From Halolactibacillus alkaliphilus (GTDB lineage Bacteria > Bacillota > Bacilli > Bacillales > Amphibacillaceae), in assembly GCF_900115465.1 (NCBI RefSeq), contig NZ_FOWN01000003.1:1-64000 (forward strand): a DNA stretch of 64,000 nucleotides, read 5' to 3'. Below the pieces are notes generated by a model. That model was not told the origin of the DNA. It was given only the letters and a program-made list of their open reading frames with translations, and ran no database searches. The stretch's first letter is position 1; each line of letters starts with the position of its first letter. Below, one piece after another: positions 46,054 to 56,848 of the stretch. The translations under genes and the position numbers were made by a program.

Positions 46054-46645
46054 AGCTCATCCATTTTGGTGGTGTATTTTTTCCATAACACACCTCAGCA
46101 ATTGGGTAATGATAGTCAAATTGATCATCTTCTAAATGATAATGAAAATTAAAGTAATAGCCGTCTAATGGTTTATTGTCTCGTCTCACATGAAACTTTG
46201 CGACAATCTTTTCTTCTGTTTCATCATAGACATCAAAAATCTTTTCTCCATAACCAGGTGTTTTATGTTCAATAAGTGATAGTCTAAATGATTGATCTGG
46301 ATCATACTTATCCACAATTGCTTCCACAACTGTTTCAATGTGAGGAATAACTTCATTCATCACTTCTCGCTCAATCGGTTTGATTGTTCTTGGACCGATT
46401 TTTTCTAATGTCCTTGACGTTGCTTGTTCAATGATCTCTTCTTTAGATGTCACAATAGTCGAAGACAAATCCTCTACTTCATCTAAAGCGTGGACAATGT
46501 GCGCTCTTTCAATCGTATCTTTATTCTCTTCAATATCTTTATTATCCACATCTGCATTAACTTCTAAGTCAATCGATGGGACATACATACCTAAAGTTAG
46601 TGCCGCAACAGTAGCAACAAATAACTTTTTCACCCACAGCTTCAC
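46052..46645 (-). CDS. ypjP: YpjP family exported protein, GTG start
   Basis: A 197-residue protein with an N-terminal signal or anchor (MKLWVKKLFVATVAALTLGMYVP) followed by an acidic region and a beta-rich C-terminus (GYGEKIFDVYDETEEKIVAKF, GYYFNFHYHLEDDQFDYHYP, GKNTPPKWMS), typical of Bacillaceae YpjP. Function unknown; a cell-surface role is likely. GTG 46645 lies ten bases after GGAGG; the ATG at 46675 would place the ribosome site inside the gene. Confidence 0.82.
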   Translation of the reverse strand: MKLWVKKLFVATVAALTLGMYVPSIDLEVNADVDNKDIEENKDTIERAHIVHALDEVEDLSSTIVTSKEEIIEQATSRTLEKIGPRTIKPIEREVMNEVIPHIETVVEAIVDKYDPDQSFRLSLIEHKTPGYGEKIFDVYDETEEKIVAKFHVRRDNKPLDGYYFNFHYHLEDDQFDYHYPIAEVCYGKNTPPKWMS

Positions 46646-46797
46646 TGACGATATGCCTCCTTCCATACGTTTCATCTGAAAACGTTTACTATTATAAGTC
46701 TAGCATATTTTTCCGCCAAATTCATTAACGAATCAAAACTGTCATGAAAATGAGACGTTTTACACAGTTTTTCTACAGTTTAGCTGTCAGTTTGATG

Positions 46798-46831
46798 AAA
46801 ACAGGTTATCCCCATGTGGATAACCTGTTTT
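46798..46831. terminator. Bidirectional hairpin downstream of the TspO-like gene
   Basis: AAAACAGGTTATCC and GGATAACCTGTTTT are a perfect 14-base inverted repeat with a six-base loop. It would end the TspO-like transcript. The arms also carry DnaA-box-like sequences. Confidence 0.75.
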
Positions 46832-46859
46832 GGCATCTTATTCTCCTTAGTTATCCACT
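46806..46859. promoter_or_regulatory. Cluster of DnaA-box-like sequences
   Basis: A perfect DnaA box (TTATCCACA, minus strand, 46823-46815) is flanked by TTATCCCCA (46806-46814) and TTATCCACT (46851-46859), each one mismatch away. Further GGATAAC copies lie at 46866-46872 and 46878-46884. Part of this overlaps the terminator hairpin, so chance cannot be excluded. Confidence 0.4.
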
Positions 46860-46944
46860 TCCATAGGATAACTAAGGGGATAACTAACTATGTGGTTGTT
46901 TCTTTAGCGCTTTGATAATGTTCGTCTATTAGTAAGGACGTTAC

Positions 46945-47691
46945 TTACGAACGACTAAAACTTAATGTGTGTTTTTTCTTTTTAACAAAGAAAATCACGA
47001 GAACGAGTAATCCACTGATAATAAAGCTCGTCATACTAACCACTTCCGATACGCCTTGATTTTCAACTCCGACACCCACTAATGCCCAAATAAACACAAG
47101 GGGATACACGATATCTGATTGCGTGTAGCGAAACCACGTCGCAAGGACGAACGCAACAGCGAGTAGTATAAGCGTCCACATATCCGCCGCAATACCAAAA
47201 CCATTCCAACCAATCTCTGTTAAGTAATAGCTGATATTAGCGATTGTGGCAACGCTGATCCAACCTAAGTAAAGAGAAAATGGCCATCGATCAAACGCTT
47301 GATCTTTTACTTGATTAATCACGTTGTACATTCCGATCAATAAAACAAGCAACAAGATCATAACAATGACGCCTATACCAAAGTAGAAATAGTGCCACGT
47401 AATAAGCCAGATACCATTCAACAAATTGATCAGCCAAAATAATATATGTGTATCCTGATAAACAGCACGAGTTTGGTGATAAGGTTTAAATTGTCTAAAC
47501 GTCCAAATAATTAACGCTAAATAAATCACACCCCAAATACTAAACACATAACCTGCAGGTGTAAATAACACCTCGAGACGATCAGATATTTCCCCTGTAT
47601 CTATCCCATTTAAAGGTAATGCGGTCGCAAGAGCATTTAAGACGAGTGCAAATACAAGCGTCAGTACATTTAACCAGATTTTTATCATCAT
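46945..47691 (-). CDS. TspO/MBR-like tryptophan-rich membrane protein
   Basis: A 248-residue protein with about eight hydrophobic segments. FTPAGYVFSIWGVIYLALIIW is the conserved core of the TspO-like family; PFSLYLGWISVATIANISYYL and the WNGFG region follow. It is longer than classic TspO (~160 residues), as in a Bacillus/lactic branch of the family. Ligands may be porphyrins or lipids. It overlaps the photolyase gene by four bases, so the two are co-translated; light- or porphyrin-related function would fit, as inference. Confidence 0.82.
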   Translation of the reverse strand: MMIKIWLNVLTLVFALVLNALATALPLNGIDTGEISDRLEVLFTPAGYVFSIWGVIYLALIIWTFRQFKPYHQTRAVYQDTHILFWLINLLNGIWLITWHYFYFGIGVIVMILLLVLLIGMYNVINQVKDQAFDRWPFSLYLGWISVATIANISYYLTEIGWNGFGIAADMWTLILLAVAFVLATWFRYTQSDIVYPLVFIWALVGVGVENQGVSEVVSMTSFIISGLLVLVIFFVKKKKHTLSFSRS

Positions 47692-49085
47692 GATTTCCCC
47701 TTTACATCTTGATAGCGCTCAAGCGCTCTTTGACGTGCTTTTTTATGATCGACCAGAGGCAATGGATAGTCCTTACCTAAAGTGACACCTGCTTTGGTCA
47801 GCGTCTCTACTTTCGCTTCAAACGGTCGAAATAAATCCCGGCCTTCCAGTTTACTTAACTCAGGTACATAACGTTTAATGTATGACCCGTCAGGATCAAA
47901 TTTCTCCGCTTGGGTGATAGGATTAAATATTCTGAAATAAGGAGAGGCATCAAATCCAGATCCCATCACCCACTGCCAACCGAGCGCATTATTTTGCCTA
48001 TCATGGTCAATCAACGTCTCGCTAAAATAATGTAAACCTATTCGCCAGTCAACGAGTAAATGTTTGACTAAAAATGATGCCACAACCATTCGCACACGGT
48101 TATGCATGTAACCCGTCTCGTATAATTCTCTCATACCTGCATCAATGAGCGGATAGCCTGTTTGACCTTTCTTCCACCGATCAATCGCATCTTCGTCATT
48201 CAACCATTTAAAATAGTCAAATTCCTTACGCATCGCTTCAGTCTCTGCTTTTGGATGTTGATATAGCTGTTGATAACTAAAATCACGCCACATCAACTGC
48301 CGGATAAAAGCTTCTTTTTCCTCATCTACATGTGCAGGTAGAGTATTTTCTGCCATAACTCGTTGATAAATAATCCTTGGGCTTATAGCGCCGATCGATA
48401 AATAAACGGATAAACGTGAGGTCTCTTCTAGCGCTGGTCGATCTCTCGCATGTGAATAACCACTTAAATAGTCTTCACAAAAAGACTCTAAGCGCATCAT
48501 CGCAGCCTGCTCCCCCGGTGGGGATTTGTCAACTATTTTCTTAAACCACGCTGGCTCATCAACACTAAACTGCCCTTGTTTTACCTTTATGCCGTGATAT
48601 GTCTCAGGTTTAGGTGTCGGTCTAAGAATTGACGATTGCCTCAAAGCCTTATAAAAGGGGGTAAATACTTTATAATACTCGCCCTTATTCGTTAATATGC
48701 TCCCAGGCTTTGATAACACATCCCCTACAAAACGATGCACGTCCACATTTATTTTTTTTAGCGCAGCTATTAGCTCTTCTTCTAAGGTAATTTCATCATG
48801 CAAATAGGAACGATTAACGTACACCGCATCAATCTCATAGTCAGTGCACCATGTTTTTACTTGTTCGATAAGTGATTTCTCACCCATTAAAAGTGTTAAC
48901 CCTTCCTGGTTTAAATCTTTTTTCAATTGATTCACATGTCGCAATGTCCAAAAATCATGGGCTGAAGTTAACGTTTGTTTTTTTATGTACCCACAAATGA
49001 CGCGTCCATCTTTAGCTGCCGCAGCTAAAGCCGGATGATCCATCATCCTTAAGTCACGCCTATATAACACGAGTATTTTATTCAT
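47688..49085 (-). CDS. phrB: Deoxyribodipyrimidine photolyase
   Basis: A 465-residue cryptochrome/photolyase family enzyme that splits pyrimidine dimers with blue light. N-terminal antenna domain: ILVLYRRDLRMMDHPAL; C-terminal FAD domain: SAHARDRPALEETSRLS-like stretch, MWRDFSYQQLYQHPK, NRVRMVVASFLVKHLLVDW, ALGWQWVMGSGFDASPYFRIF and DPDGSYIKRYVPEL. Start behind GAGGGAGG. Cyclobutane dimer specificity is inferred. Confidence 0.95.
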   Translation of the reverse strand: MNKILVLYRRDLRMMDHPALAAAAKDGRVICGYIKKQTLTSAHDFWTLRHVNQLKKDLNQEGLTLLMGEKSLIEQVKTWCTDYEIDAVYVNRSYLHDEITLEEELIAALKKINVDVHRFVGDVLSKPGSILTNKGEYYKVFTPFYKALRQSSILRPTPKPETYHGIKVKQGQFSVDEPAWFKKIVDKSPPGEQAAMMRLESFCEDYLSGYSHARDRPALEETSRLSVYLSIGAISPRIIYQRVMAENTLPAHVDEEKEAFIRQLMWRDFSYQQLYQHPKAETEAMRKEFDYFKWLNDEDAIDRWKKGQTGYPLIDAGMRELYETGYMHNRVRMVVASFLVKHLLVDWRIGLHYFSETLIDHDRQNNALGWQWVMGSGFDASPYFRIFNPITQAEKFDPDGSYIKRYVPELSKLEGRDLFRPFEAKVETLTKAGVTLGKDYPLPLVDHKKARQRALERYQDVKGKS

Positions 49086-49142
49086 ACTGTGACCTCCCTC
49101 TATTACTTATTCACTATACCCCTCTGATTAGAATTAAAAACC

Positions 49143-49173
49143 AAAAAAAGAAGCAGCCGCGTTGGCTACTTCT
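49143..49173 (-). terminator. Terminator after the OsmC gene
   Basis: On the minus strand AGAAGTAGCC pairs with GGCTGCTTCT (one G-T pair), followed by seven T. Confidence 0.85.
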
Positions 49174-49203
49174 GATGTAGAAATCATGACCTGATTATTT
49201 AGC

Positions 49204-49641
49204 TTATGCTTTAACCCAATTATCAGTCAACTCAACACCCGCTGCTTTAAACATTGTGTACACAGGGCAACGCGCTTCAACTTTTTCTTGTAATTCTCTC
49301 ACGCGCTCATCTGACTCAGATGTTGTGACCGTTACATCAACAGATACTTCTTCGAAGTATGGACGCACACTTGGGTCACCCATGAAACCACGCGGGTCAA
49401 AAGATCCTGAAATATTAAATGACAGCCCTTGTAAATCAAATGACATCTCTCTTGCTACAACGTGTGCTGTCACATTTTCACATGAAGCCAGTGATGCTAA
49501 AACGTTTTGCATGGGGTTAGGACCTGAATCCTTCCCTCCCATTTGTGCACCTTCATCTAAAACAACTTCGTGCTTTCCTGTTTTTGCAGTGATTGCTAAG
49601 CCTTCGTTTTCTGCTCTTACATTGAATTTCATTTTTTGCAT
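49204..49641 (-). CDS. OsmC family protein
   Basis: A 145-residue OsmC-like protein. The two reactive cysteines are in LASLASCENVTAHVVA and VEARCPVYTMFKAAG; PNPMQNVLAS is the family core. Such proteins reduce organic hydroperoxides or handle reactive sulfur. It lies 33 bases after the SBF transporter and shares its CsoR/CstR-type promoter, which favours a link to persulfide or metal stress. Confidence 0.9.
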   Translation of the reverse strand: MQKMKFNVRAENEGLAITAKTGKHEVVLDEGAQMGGKDSGPNPMQNVLASLASCENVTAHVVAREMSFDLQGLSFNISGSFDPRGFMGDPSVRPYFEEVSVDVTVTTSESDERVRELQEKVEARCPVYTMFKAAGVELTDNWVKA

Positions 49642-49674
49642 AGTGTGATACCATCCTTTTTTATTTATATATAT

Positions 49675-50673
49675 TTAAGCCTGAACCGGCTTATTCATAA
49701 TGTTACTTTCCTCTTTTTTATCCTTCTTAAACCAGCGACTAAGCGCTAACTTCCCATATAAGGCAATCCCTTGTTGTTGAACTACAAAGGCAATCGTGAC
49801 AATTAGTGCTGCCTCAGCACCAAATGATGCTACAGCTAAACCGATAGCAATTGAAAGGTTTCTAAGGACGGTCCCATTTACTAAGGCAATACCATCCCCT
49901 CGGTTAAAGAATTTAACTGCGAAGAACGTACTAATCGCAAAGTTGATTGTATAAAATGCAATTAATACCAGCGTAGCAATTAAGATAAGCTCTAGATTAT
50001 TAATGATCATACTTGCTCGTGCACTTACACTAACAAAGACAATAAAGAGCATGGCCCAAATACTTAGAGGGCCTAACGCCGGCTTTACTCTTCTCTTAAA
50101 TTCTGGCAGTGTCATCCGCTTCATAAGAATTTTGAACGTGATATGCCCTAAAATCATTGGGACAAAAACGACAGTAATGATTGTCTGGAACGTTTGAAGA
50201 ATATCAACTTCTACCAATTGGCCTACCATCAACAGTAAGTACCAAGGTGTAAGTAATGAGCCTAATATCAAACCAAAAATAGTCAACTTAACAGCTGCTG
50301 GTACATTTCCTTGGTGAAGAGCTGTCCAGGAAATCGTCATACCACTTGTCGGTAAGAGCGCTGATAAAGCAAGACCCGCAAACATAATCGGGTATTCTTT
50401 TAATACCGTCACTCCTAGCAGGTATGCAACAATCGGCACAATAATAAAATTAATTATCATAGAAAAGATCAGTACCTTTGTTCCTTGTAACGATGTTAAC
50501 TCTTTAAAATTAAAGCCAATCATCGTGGCATAAATCATAATAATGGTCGCATATAATACAACAGGCTGTAAAACCCTTGTATCAACCATTGTACCAACAA
50601 TAAATGCTATGATTAAAGTTAATGGCACACTGATCATCAAATAGCGTTGGGGAAATGTGTATAGCTTGTTCAT
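49675..50673 (-). CDS. SBF/ACR3-like sodium symporter family transporter
   Basis: A 332-residue membrane protein with about ten helices in the bile acid:sodium symporter/arsenite permease fold (ALSALLPTSGMTISWTALHQGN, VFVPMILGHITFKILM, NGTVLRNLSIAIGLAVASFG). The central PTSGMT and NGTVLRNLSIA segments recall the two crossed regions of the fold. The cysteine that is essential in ACR3 arsenite pumps is not evident, so arsenic resistance is doubtful. Transcribed with OsmC from a promoter carrying two CsoR/CstR-type sites; sulfur-anion export is a guess. Confidence 0.82.
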   Translation of the reverse strand: MNKLYTFPQRYLMISVPLTLIIAFIVGTMVDTRVLQPVVLYATIIMIYATMIGFNFKELTSLQGTKVLIFSMIINFIIVPIVAYLLGVTVLKEYPIMFAGLALSALLPTSGMTISWTALHQGNVPAAVKLTIFGLILGSLLTPWYLLLMVGQLVEVDILQTFQTIITVVFVPMILGHITFKILMKRMTLPEFKRRVKPALGPLSIWAMLFIVFVSVSARASMIINNLELILIATLVLIAFYTINFAISTFFAVKFFNRGDGIALVNGTVLRNLSIAIGLAVASFGAEAALIVTIAFVVQQQGIALYGKLALSRWFKKDKKEESNIMNKPVQA

Positions 50674-50692
50674 ATTTTCGCTCCTCTCTAAC

Positions 50693-50743
50693 TTACCCCT
50701 AAGGGTATATCTATACTATAAGGGGTATATTAACATTTGTCAA
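50693..50743 (-). promoter_or_regulatory. Promoter of SBF-OsmC operon with two CsoR/CstR-type operators
   Basis: Minus strand TTGACA (50743-50738), 17 bases, TATAGT (50720-50715). ATACCCTTAGGGGTAA (50708-50693) lies just past -10; ATACCCCTTATAGTAT (50728-50713) lies over the -10. The two sites start exactly 20 bases apart, on the same DNA face. ATACCC-GGGTAT palindromes are typical of CsoR-family repressors. Confidence 0.75.
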
Positions 50744-50795
50744 ACCTTTTATTGTTTTTTTAGCATCAATGCGCTTAATCAGCATACACTTAAGC

Positions 50796-50824
50796 AAAAA
50801 AGGCCTAGCCTCGGGCTACACCTT
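50796..50824 (-). terminator. Terminator after the TraB gene
   Basis: On the minus strand AAGGTGTAGCC pairs with GGCTAGGCCTT (with a small bulge), followed by six T. Confidence 0.75.
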
Positions 50825-50846
50825 CTTAATAGTATGGTCGTTTTTA

Positions 50847-52061
50847 TTAAAAAATATTCTCGATAAATAATCTAACAACATCTGTTCCAGCAATGATCGT
50901 TCCCATTGTCGACCCTAAGTTAGCCAACATAACAACTAACAATACACGGGTGACTTTATTTTGCCAAAAACCTTTCACCGTATAAACGTCATCACTTAAC
51001 GCTTCAAAATCACTTACCTGCGGTTTTTTTACATACGCTTGGACTAAGCCACTAAACCAACCAGCAGCCATCAAGGGATTAAGCGATGTAATAGGCGCTG
51101 CGAGTAATGCTGTTAAAATAGCTAATGGATGACCAAAAGCAATCGCTGTACCAACAGCAGAAAATAAGCCATTCCATAATAACCAACTCCAAATTTGAGC
51201 TGTTCCTGCTTCTGGATTCATGATGAATGTCGTTAATATCATCCCAACGATCGCAATCGGAATAAACCAAGCGATCCGCTTTGGCCATTTGGATTTCTTC
51301 GGTACTTTATTCAGTTGATTTAAATCATGATCTTTTTTAATCTCTTCCGTAATTCCTGGCACGTGAGCCGCACCTAATACAGCTACAATTTTTTTCCCTT
51401 TTGCACGTTTGATTTTTTCAGCTAAATATTGATCCCGTTCATCAATCAACGGCGTTTTAAGACGCGGAAAATGTTCTGTAAACTCATCAAGTATTGAACT
51501 AATCGCATCTTGACTTTTCATTTTCTCTAACTCTTCTTCTGTGATTGTTTCATTCGAAAAGATCCCTGCTAAAACTTGGGTCAGCAACATCAATTTACCT
51601 TTTGTACCAACGTTTCCCCAAATACGTGAAAAGGTAATTTGAATATTCCGATCAGCAAGAACCAATTCTGCCCCTACTTCTTCCGCAGATTTTATTCCTT
51701 GTATCATCTCTTGACCTGCTTCAATATTAAATTGCTTTGCCATACGTTTTTGGAAAGAAGAAATAGCTAAGTTCATAAGCAGAAGTGTCGCTTTTTTATC
51801 TTTAATCACCTTAAATATATCCATCTTCTTCCACTTATCAGCATCCATAATGGCTTGGTATCTTTGTTCATCTAACTCGATACACACAGCATCTGGCCTT
51901 TCAGCTTCAATCACACGCTTAACTTCCTCTGCACTCGTTTTTGATACGTGCGCAGTGCCTATTAATATGTATAACTTATCGTCTTGTTCAATACGAATCA
52001 CCGTATTGGTCGTTTCTTCTTGCATTATTTCTTCCCGATCTATCCGTTGATTTTCTGTCAT
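50847..52061 (-). CDS. TraB/PrgY family membrane protein
   Basis: A 404-residue protein of the TraB family (named for Enterococcus pheromone shutdown proteins; related to Tiki-type metalloproteases). The N-terminal soluble domain has the conserved GTAHVSKTSAEEV (histidine of the GX2H motif) and VLGAAHVPGI (second GX2H); ELDEQRYQ follows the first. The C-terminal ~150 residues contain four or five hydrophobic segments. It may act as a membrane peptidase on small peptides. No pheromone or conjugation genes are nearby, so a housekeeping role is more likely. Confidence 0.85.
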   Translation of the reverse strand: MTENQRIDREEIMQEETTNTVIRIEQDDKLYILIGTAHVSKTSAEEVKRVIEAERPDAVCIELDEQRYQAIMDADKWKKMDIFKVIKDKKATLLLMNLAISSFQKRMAKQFNIEAGQEMIQGIKSAEEVGAELVLADRNIQITFSRIWGNVGTKGKLMLLTQVLAGIFSNETITEEELEKMKSQDAISSILDEFTEHFPRLKTPLIDERDQYLAEKIKRAKGKKIVAVLGAAHVPGITEEIKKDHDLNQLNKVPKKSKWPKRIAWFIPIAIVGMILTTFIMNPEAGTAQIWSWLLWNGLFSAVGTAIAFGHPLAILTALLAAPITSLNPLMAAGWFSGLVQAYVKKPQVSDFEALSDDVYTVKGFWQNKVTRVLLVVMLANLGSTMGTIIAGTDVVRLFIENIF

Positions 52062-52381
52062 TATGAAATCCTACCTTTGTCTTAAGTCTTTCCTTTCATT
52101 ATAACTTAGTTAAGCCCTTTATGGCTAAAGATAAGCCGATCTTTTTACTATCCCCCTGTTAACATGTTGTTTAGTATCATAATAGAGATTTTTTAAATAC
52201 GTGGTGATTCACAAATATACCTATGTCACCACGAATTAATCTAAAGATAATGAACTGAACTATTCGACCAACTTTTCTTAATCGATTAAGACGCCTAAAG
52301 GCCACAACCTTTAAGCGTCTTTAAACATCCTGCTCTTTAATAAATACTTTGTTACTTTTTTACCTTCGCTATCTAACTATA
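52062..52381. other. Gene-free region between traB and the Ca2+-ATPase
   Basis: It contains a perfect 8-base inverted repeat, CGTGGTGA (52200-52207) and TCACCACG (52226-52233), of unknown role, and an imperfect stem AAGACGCCTAAAGG/CCTTTAAGCGTCTT (52288-52322) that is the likely ATPase terminator. No open frame is credible. Confidence 0.5.
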
Positions 52382-55033
52382 TTATTTTCGTTTAAACAGT
52401 CGATGGGTGACAAGTTTTTCAAGTTCAACAACAACAAAGACAAGTAACCCAATCACAACAGGGTAATACCATTCACCAAATGAAATGGGCTCTAATCCTA
52501 ATGCTACTTGGAAGAATGGCACATAGGTTACGATGAGCTGTAAAGCAATCAAAATAGCTGTCACGATAAAAGCCGCTTTATTTTTAAAGAAATCTCTATT
52601 CAAACTAAAGTGACGTTCATTTCGCACGTTAAACATATGAAATAGTTGTGCAAATACGAGGGCATGTAACGTGATTGTGTTCACGTTTTCTAAACCATAT
52701 TGTTCGACCCAGTGTGGATGAAGGTAGAGAATCGATCCACCAATTAGTAATGACACAAATATAATTCGGAACATATAGTAAGGACTTAGTAACTGTTCCG
52801 TTGATTTTCTCGGCGGTCGCTCCATCGTGCCTCTCTCAATCGGTTCAAAGGCAAGGGCTAACGACACGGTTACAGCTGTCACCATATTAACATAGAGAAT
52901 TTGAACCGCCGTAAGCGGCATCGCAATACCAAGTATTAATGCCGCCATCACTAGAAAGGCTTCTGCTCCATTGGTCGGTAAAATAAAGAGAATCGTTTTT
53001 TTCAAGTTATCATAGACCCTCCGGCCTTCTCTGACCGCATTCACGATGGTGTTGAAATTATCATCTACTAACACCATCTCTGAAGCTTCTTTAGCAACTT
53101 CCGTACCTTTAATGCCCATCGCAATCCCAATATCGGCACGTTTAAGGGCGGGAGCATCATTGACACCATCGCCAGTCATCGCACTAATTTCACCGTTATA
53201 TTGCAGCGCTTCGACAAGTTGCAATTTATTATTCGGACTTGTTCTAGCGAACACATCCACTTCATTTACTACTTTTCGTCTTTGTTCATCAGACATTTGA
53301 TCAAGTTCTCGGCCTTCAACCACCCTATCACGATCGGTTAAGTTCATTTGTTTAGCAATCGCAAGTGCCGTATCTTTATGGTCACCTGTAATCATCTTGA
53401 CCGTGATACCCGCACGTTTACATGCTTTAATCGCCTCAATTGCTTCATCACGAGGTGGATCAATGATTCCAGCAAGTCCAAGAATAGTCATACCTGTTTC
53501 TACGTCTTCGTGATCTATCGATGTATAACTTTGATCAACATGCTTTACTGCAGCGGCGATAATCCGTTCACCTTGCTGAGTGAGTCGTTTCATCTGTTTT
53601 TCCCAATAATGACGTTCGTCCGATCCCTCAGCAAGTCCTGCCATATCAAAGACACGGTCTGGTGCACCTTTTAAATAGATTTTCTTTTGATCATCTTCTT
53701 CAACAAGCGCGGCCATGTATTTATAGGAGGAGTCAAAAGGAATCTTTGACTTCATGGTAAGTTTCTTAATGTGTTGATTCGCTTTTTCAGCTAATGTTAC
53801 TAAACAGCCTTCGGTCGGCTCGCCTTGGACAATCCACTGATCGTCTTTTTCAATCACATCAGAATCATTTACTGTTTTAACCGCCGTTAAGAAAGCTTTT
53901 AATGGTTGATCTACTTTGACATTTACTTTTTCACCATCATGCATAATCGCACCCGACGGCTCATATCCTGTACCTGTTACATCATACTGTTTATCCGGTG
54001 TAACGACAGCTCTAACGGTCATTTCATTTTTCGTGAGTGTTCCCGTTTTATCCGAGCAAATGACCGTTACTGCTCCAAGCGTTTCAACTGATGGCAATGT
54101 TCTCATGATCGCCTTTTTGTCAGCCATTGTCTGAACACCTAATGCCAAGATAATTGAAAGAATAGCTGGTAAGCCTTCTGGAATAGCCGCAACCATTAAG
54201 CCAATGACAGCAAGCAACAGCTCTTGCCACTCATACGAGTGAAAGAATATACCAAATACAAACAAAATAGCTGCGAGTGCAACAATGACAATAGAAATCA
54301 TTTTACCAAAATCATCGGTTTGCTTAAGGAGTGGTGTTTTAATTTCTTCCACTTCTTGCATCGATTGGTTTATCTGACCAATTTCTGTCTCTTCTCCTGT
54401 CGCAACAACAATACCAAGGCCTGAGCCTTGTGAAATAGCTGTGCCAGAAAACAACATATTCGTGCGGTCACCTAGAACCGTATCGTCCTCTAATACACTC
54501 GTTTGTTTTTTTACTGACGTTGATTCTCCCGTTAATGACGCTTCTTCTACTTTTAAATGATCCGCTTCAACGAGCCTAACATCGGCAGGAACTTTATCTC
54601 CTGCCCTTAAAGCGACTACATCACCCGGTACCAAATCAAGTGCTTCAATATCGTGTTTTTTTCCTTCGCGAATAACTGTGGCATGAAGAGATAACATATT
54701 CTTTATACCTTCTAGCGCTTTCTCTGCTTTACTCTCTTGCATGTAACCAATTAAGGCATTAATTACAGCGACTAACACAATAACGACCGTGTCAATGTAG
54801 TGACCTAAGATTAATGTAATAACCGCGGCGATTAAAAGAATATAAATAAGTACATCGTTAAAGTGACTTATAAACTTTAGCCATTCCGGCTTCTTCTCTT
54901 TCACCGGCAGTTCATTCTTACCATAAGTAGCTTGTCTTTCGTCAATTTCACGGGTACCTAAACCTTCTTCACGGTTTGTTTCTAATTGTTTTTCAATCTT
55001 ATCTATGGATGTCGCATACCAGTTGTGACTCAT
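52382..55033 (-). CDS. Calcium-transporting P-type ATPase, PMR1/SERCA type
   Basis: An 883-residue P2A ATPase that exports Ca2+. It has the N-terminal cation ATPase region (HNWYATSIDKIEKQLETN), the actuator motif LTGESTSVKK, the ion-binding PEGLPAIL in helix 4, the phosphorylated aspartate in CSDKTGTLTKNEM, the nucleotide region MITGDHKDTA, the hinge MTGDGVNDAPALKRADIGIAM read in parts, and six C-terminal helices (NMVTAVTVSLALAFEP). It resembles Bacillus YloB. Start behind GGAGG. Single gene. Confidence 0.93.
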   Translation of the reverse strand: MSHNWYATSIDKIEKQLETNREEGLGTREIDERQATYGKNELPVKEKKPEWLKFISHFNDVLIYILLIAAVITLILGHYIDTVVIVLVAVINALIGYMQESKAEKALEGIKNMLSLHATVIREGKKHDIEALDLVPGDVVALRAGDKVPADVRLVEADHLKVEEASLTGESTSVKKQTSVLEDDTVLGDRTNMLFSGTAISQGSGLGIVVATGEETEIGQINQSMQEVEEIKTPLLKQTDDFGKMISIVIVALAAILFVFGIFFHSYEWQELLLAVIGLMVAAIPEGLPAILSIILALGVQTMADKKAIMRTLPSVETLGAVTVICSDKTGTLTKNEMTVRAVVTPDKQYDVTGTGYEPSGAIMHDGEKVNVKVDQPLKAFLTAVKTVNDSDVIEKDDQWIVQGEPTEGCLVTLAEKANQHIKKLTMKSKIPFDSSYKYMAALVEEDDQKKIYLKGAPDRVFDMAGLAEGSDERHYWEKQMKRLTQQGERIIAAAVKHVDQSYTSIDHEDVETGMTILGLAGIIDPPRDEAIEAIKACKRAGITVKMITGDHKDTALAIAKQMNLTDRDRVVEGRELDQMSDEQRRKVVNEVDVFARTSPNNKLQLVEALQYNGEISAMTGDGVNDAPALKRADIGIAMGIKGTEVAKEASEMVLVDDNFNTIVNAVREGRRVYDNLKKTILFILPTNGAEAFLVMAALILGIAMPLTAVQILYVNMVTAVTVSLALAFEPIERGTMERPPRKSTEQLLSPYYMFRIIFVSLLIGGSILYLHPHWVEQYGLENVNTITLHALVFAQLFHMFNVRNERHFSLNRDFFKNKAAFIVTAILIALQLIVTYVPFFQVALGLEPISFGEWYYPVVIGLLVFVVVELEKLVTHRLFKRK

Positions 55034-56686
<1,653 letters not shown>

Positions 56687-56710
56687 TCTTCAGCTAGAGA
56701 TGGATACAAA

Positions 56711-56741
56711 CAGCCTGCTCATAAATGTGAGTAGGCTGTTT
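56711..56741 (+). terminator. Terminator after gdhA
   Basis: CAGCCTGCTCA and TGAGTAGGCTG pair (one mismatch) with a six-base loop and are followed by TTTG. Confidence 0.8.
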
Positions 56742-56848
56742 GCATAGGTGTGCTTCTTGATCATAAATAAACATCCTCTACTCTAATCACATCAGGATCT
56801 GGATAATCATAAGGAATTACCGACTGTGTTACACGACGGCTCCTATCA

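Noticed and set aside
49675-50673. Call of the SBF protein as an ACR3 arsenite pump (arsB/acr3)
   Set aside because: The conserved cysteine of ACR3 is not apparent and no arsR or arsC is nearby; the operator is of CsoR/CstR type.
50847-52061. TraB protein as part of a conjugative pheromone system
   Set aside because: No plasmid or conjugation genes in the neighbourhood; chromosomal TraB-family proteins are widespread.
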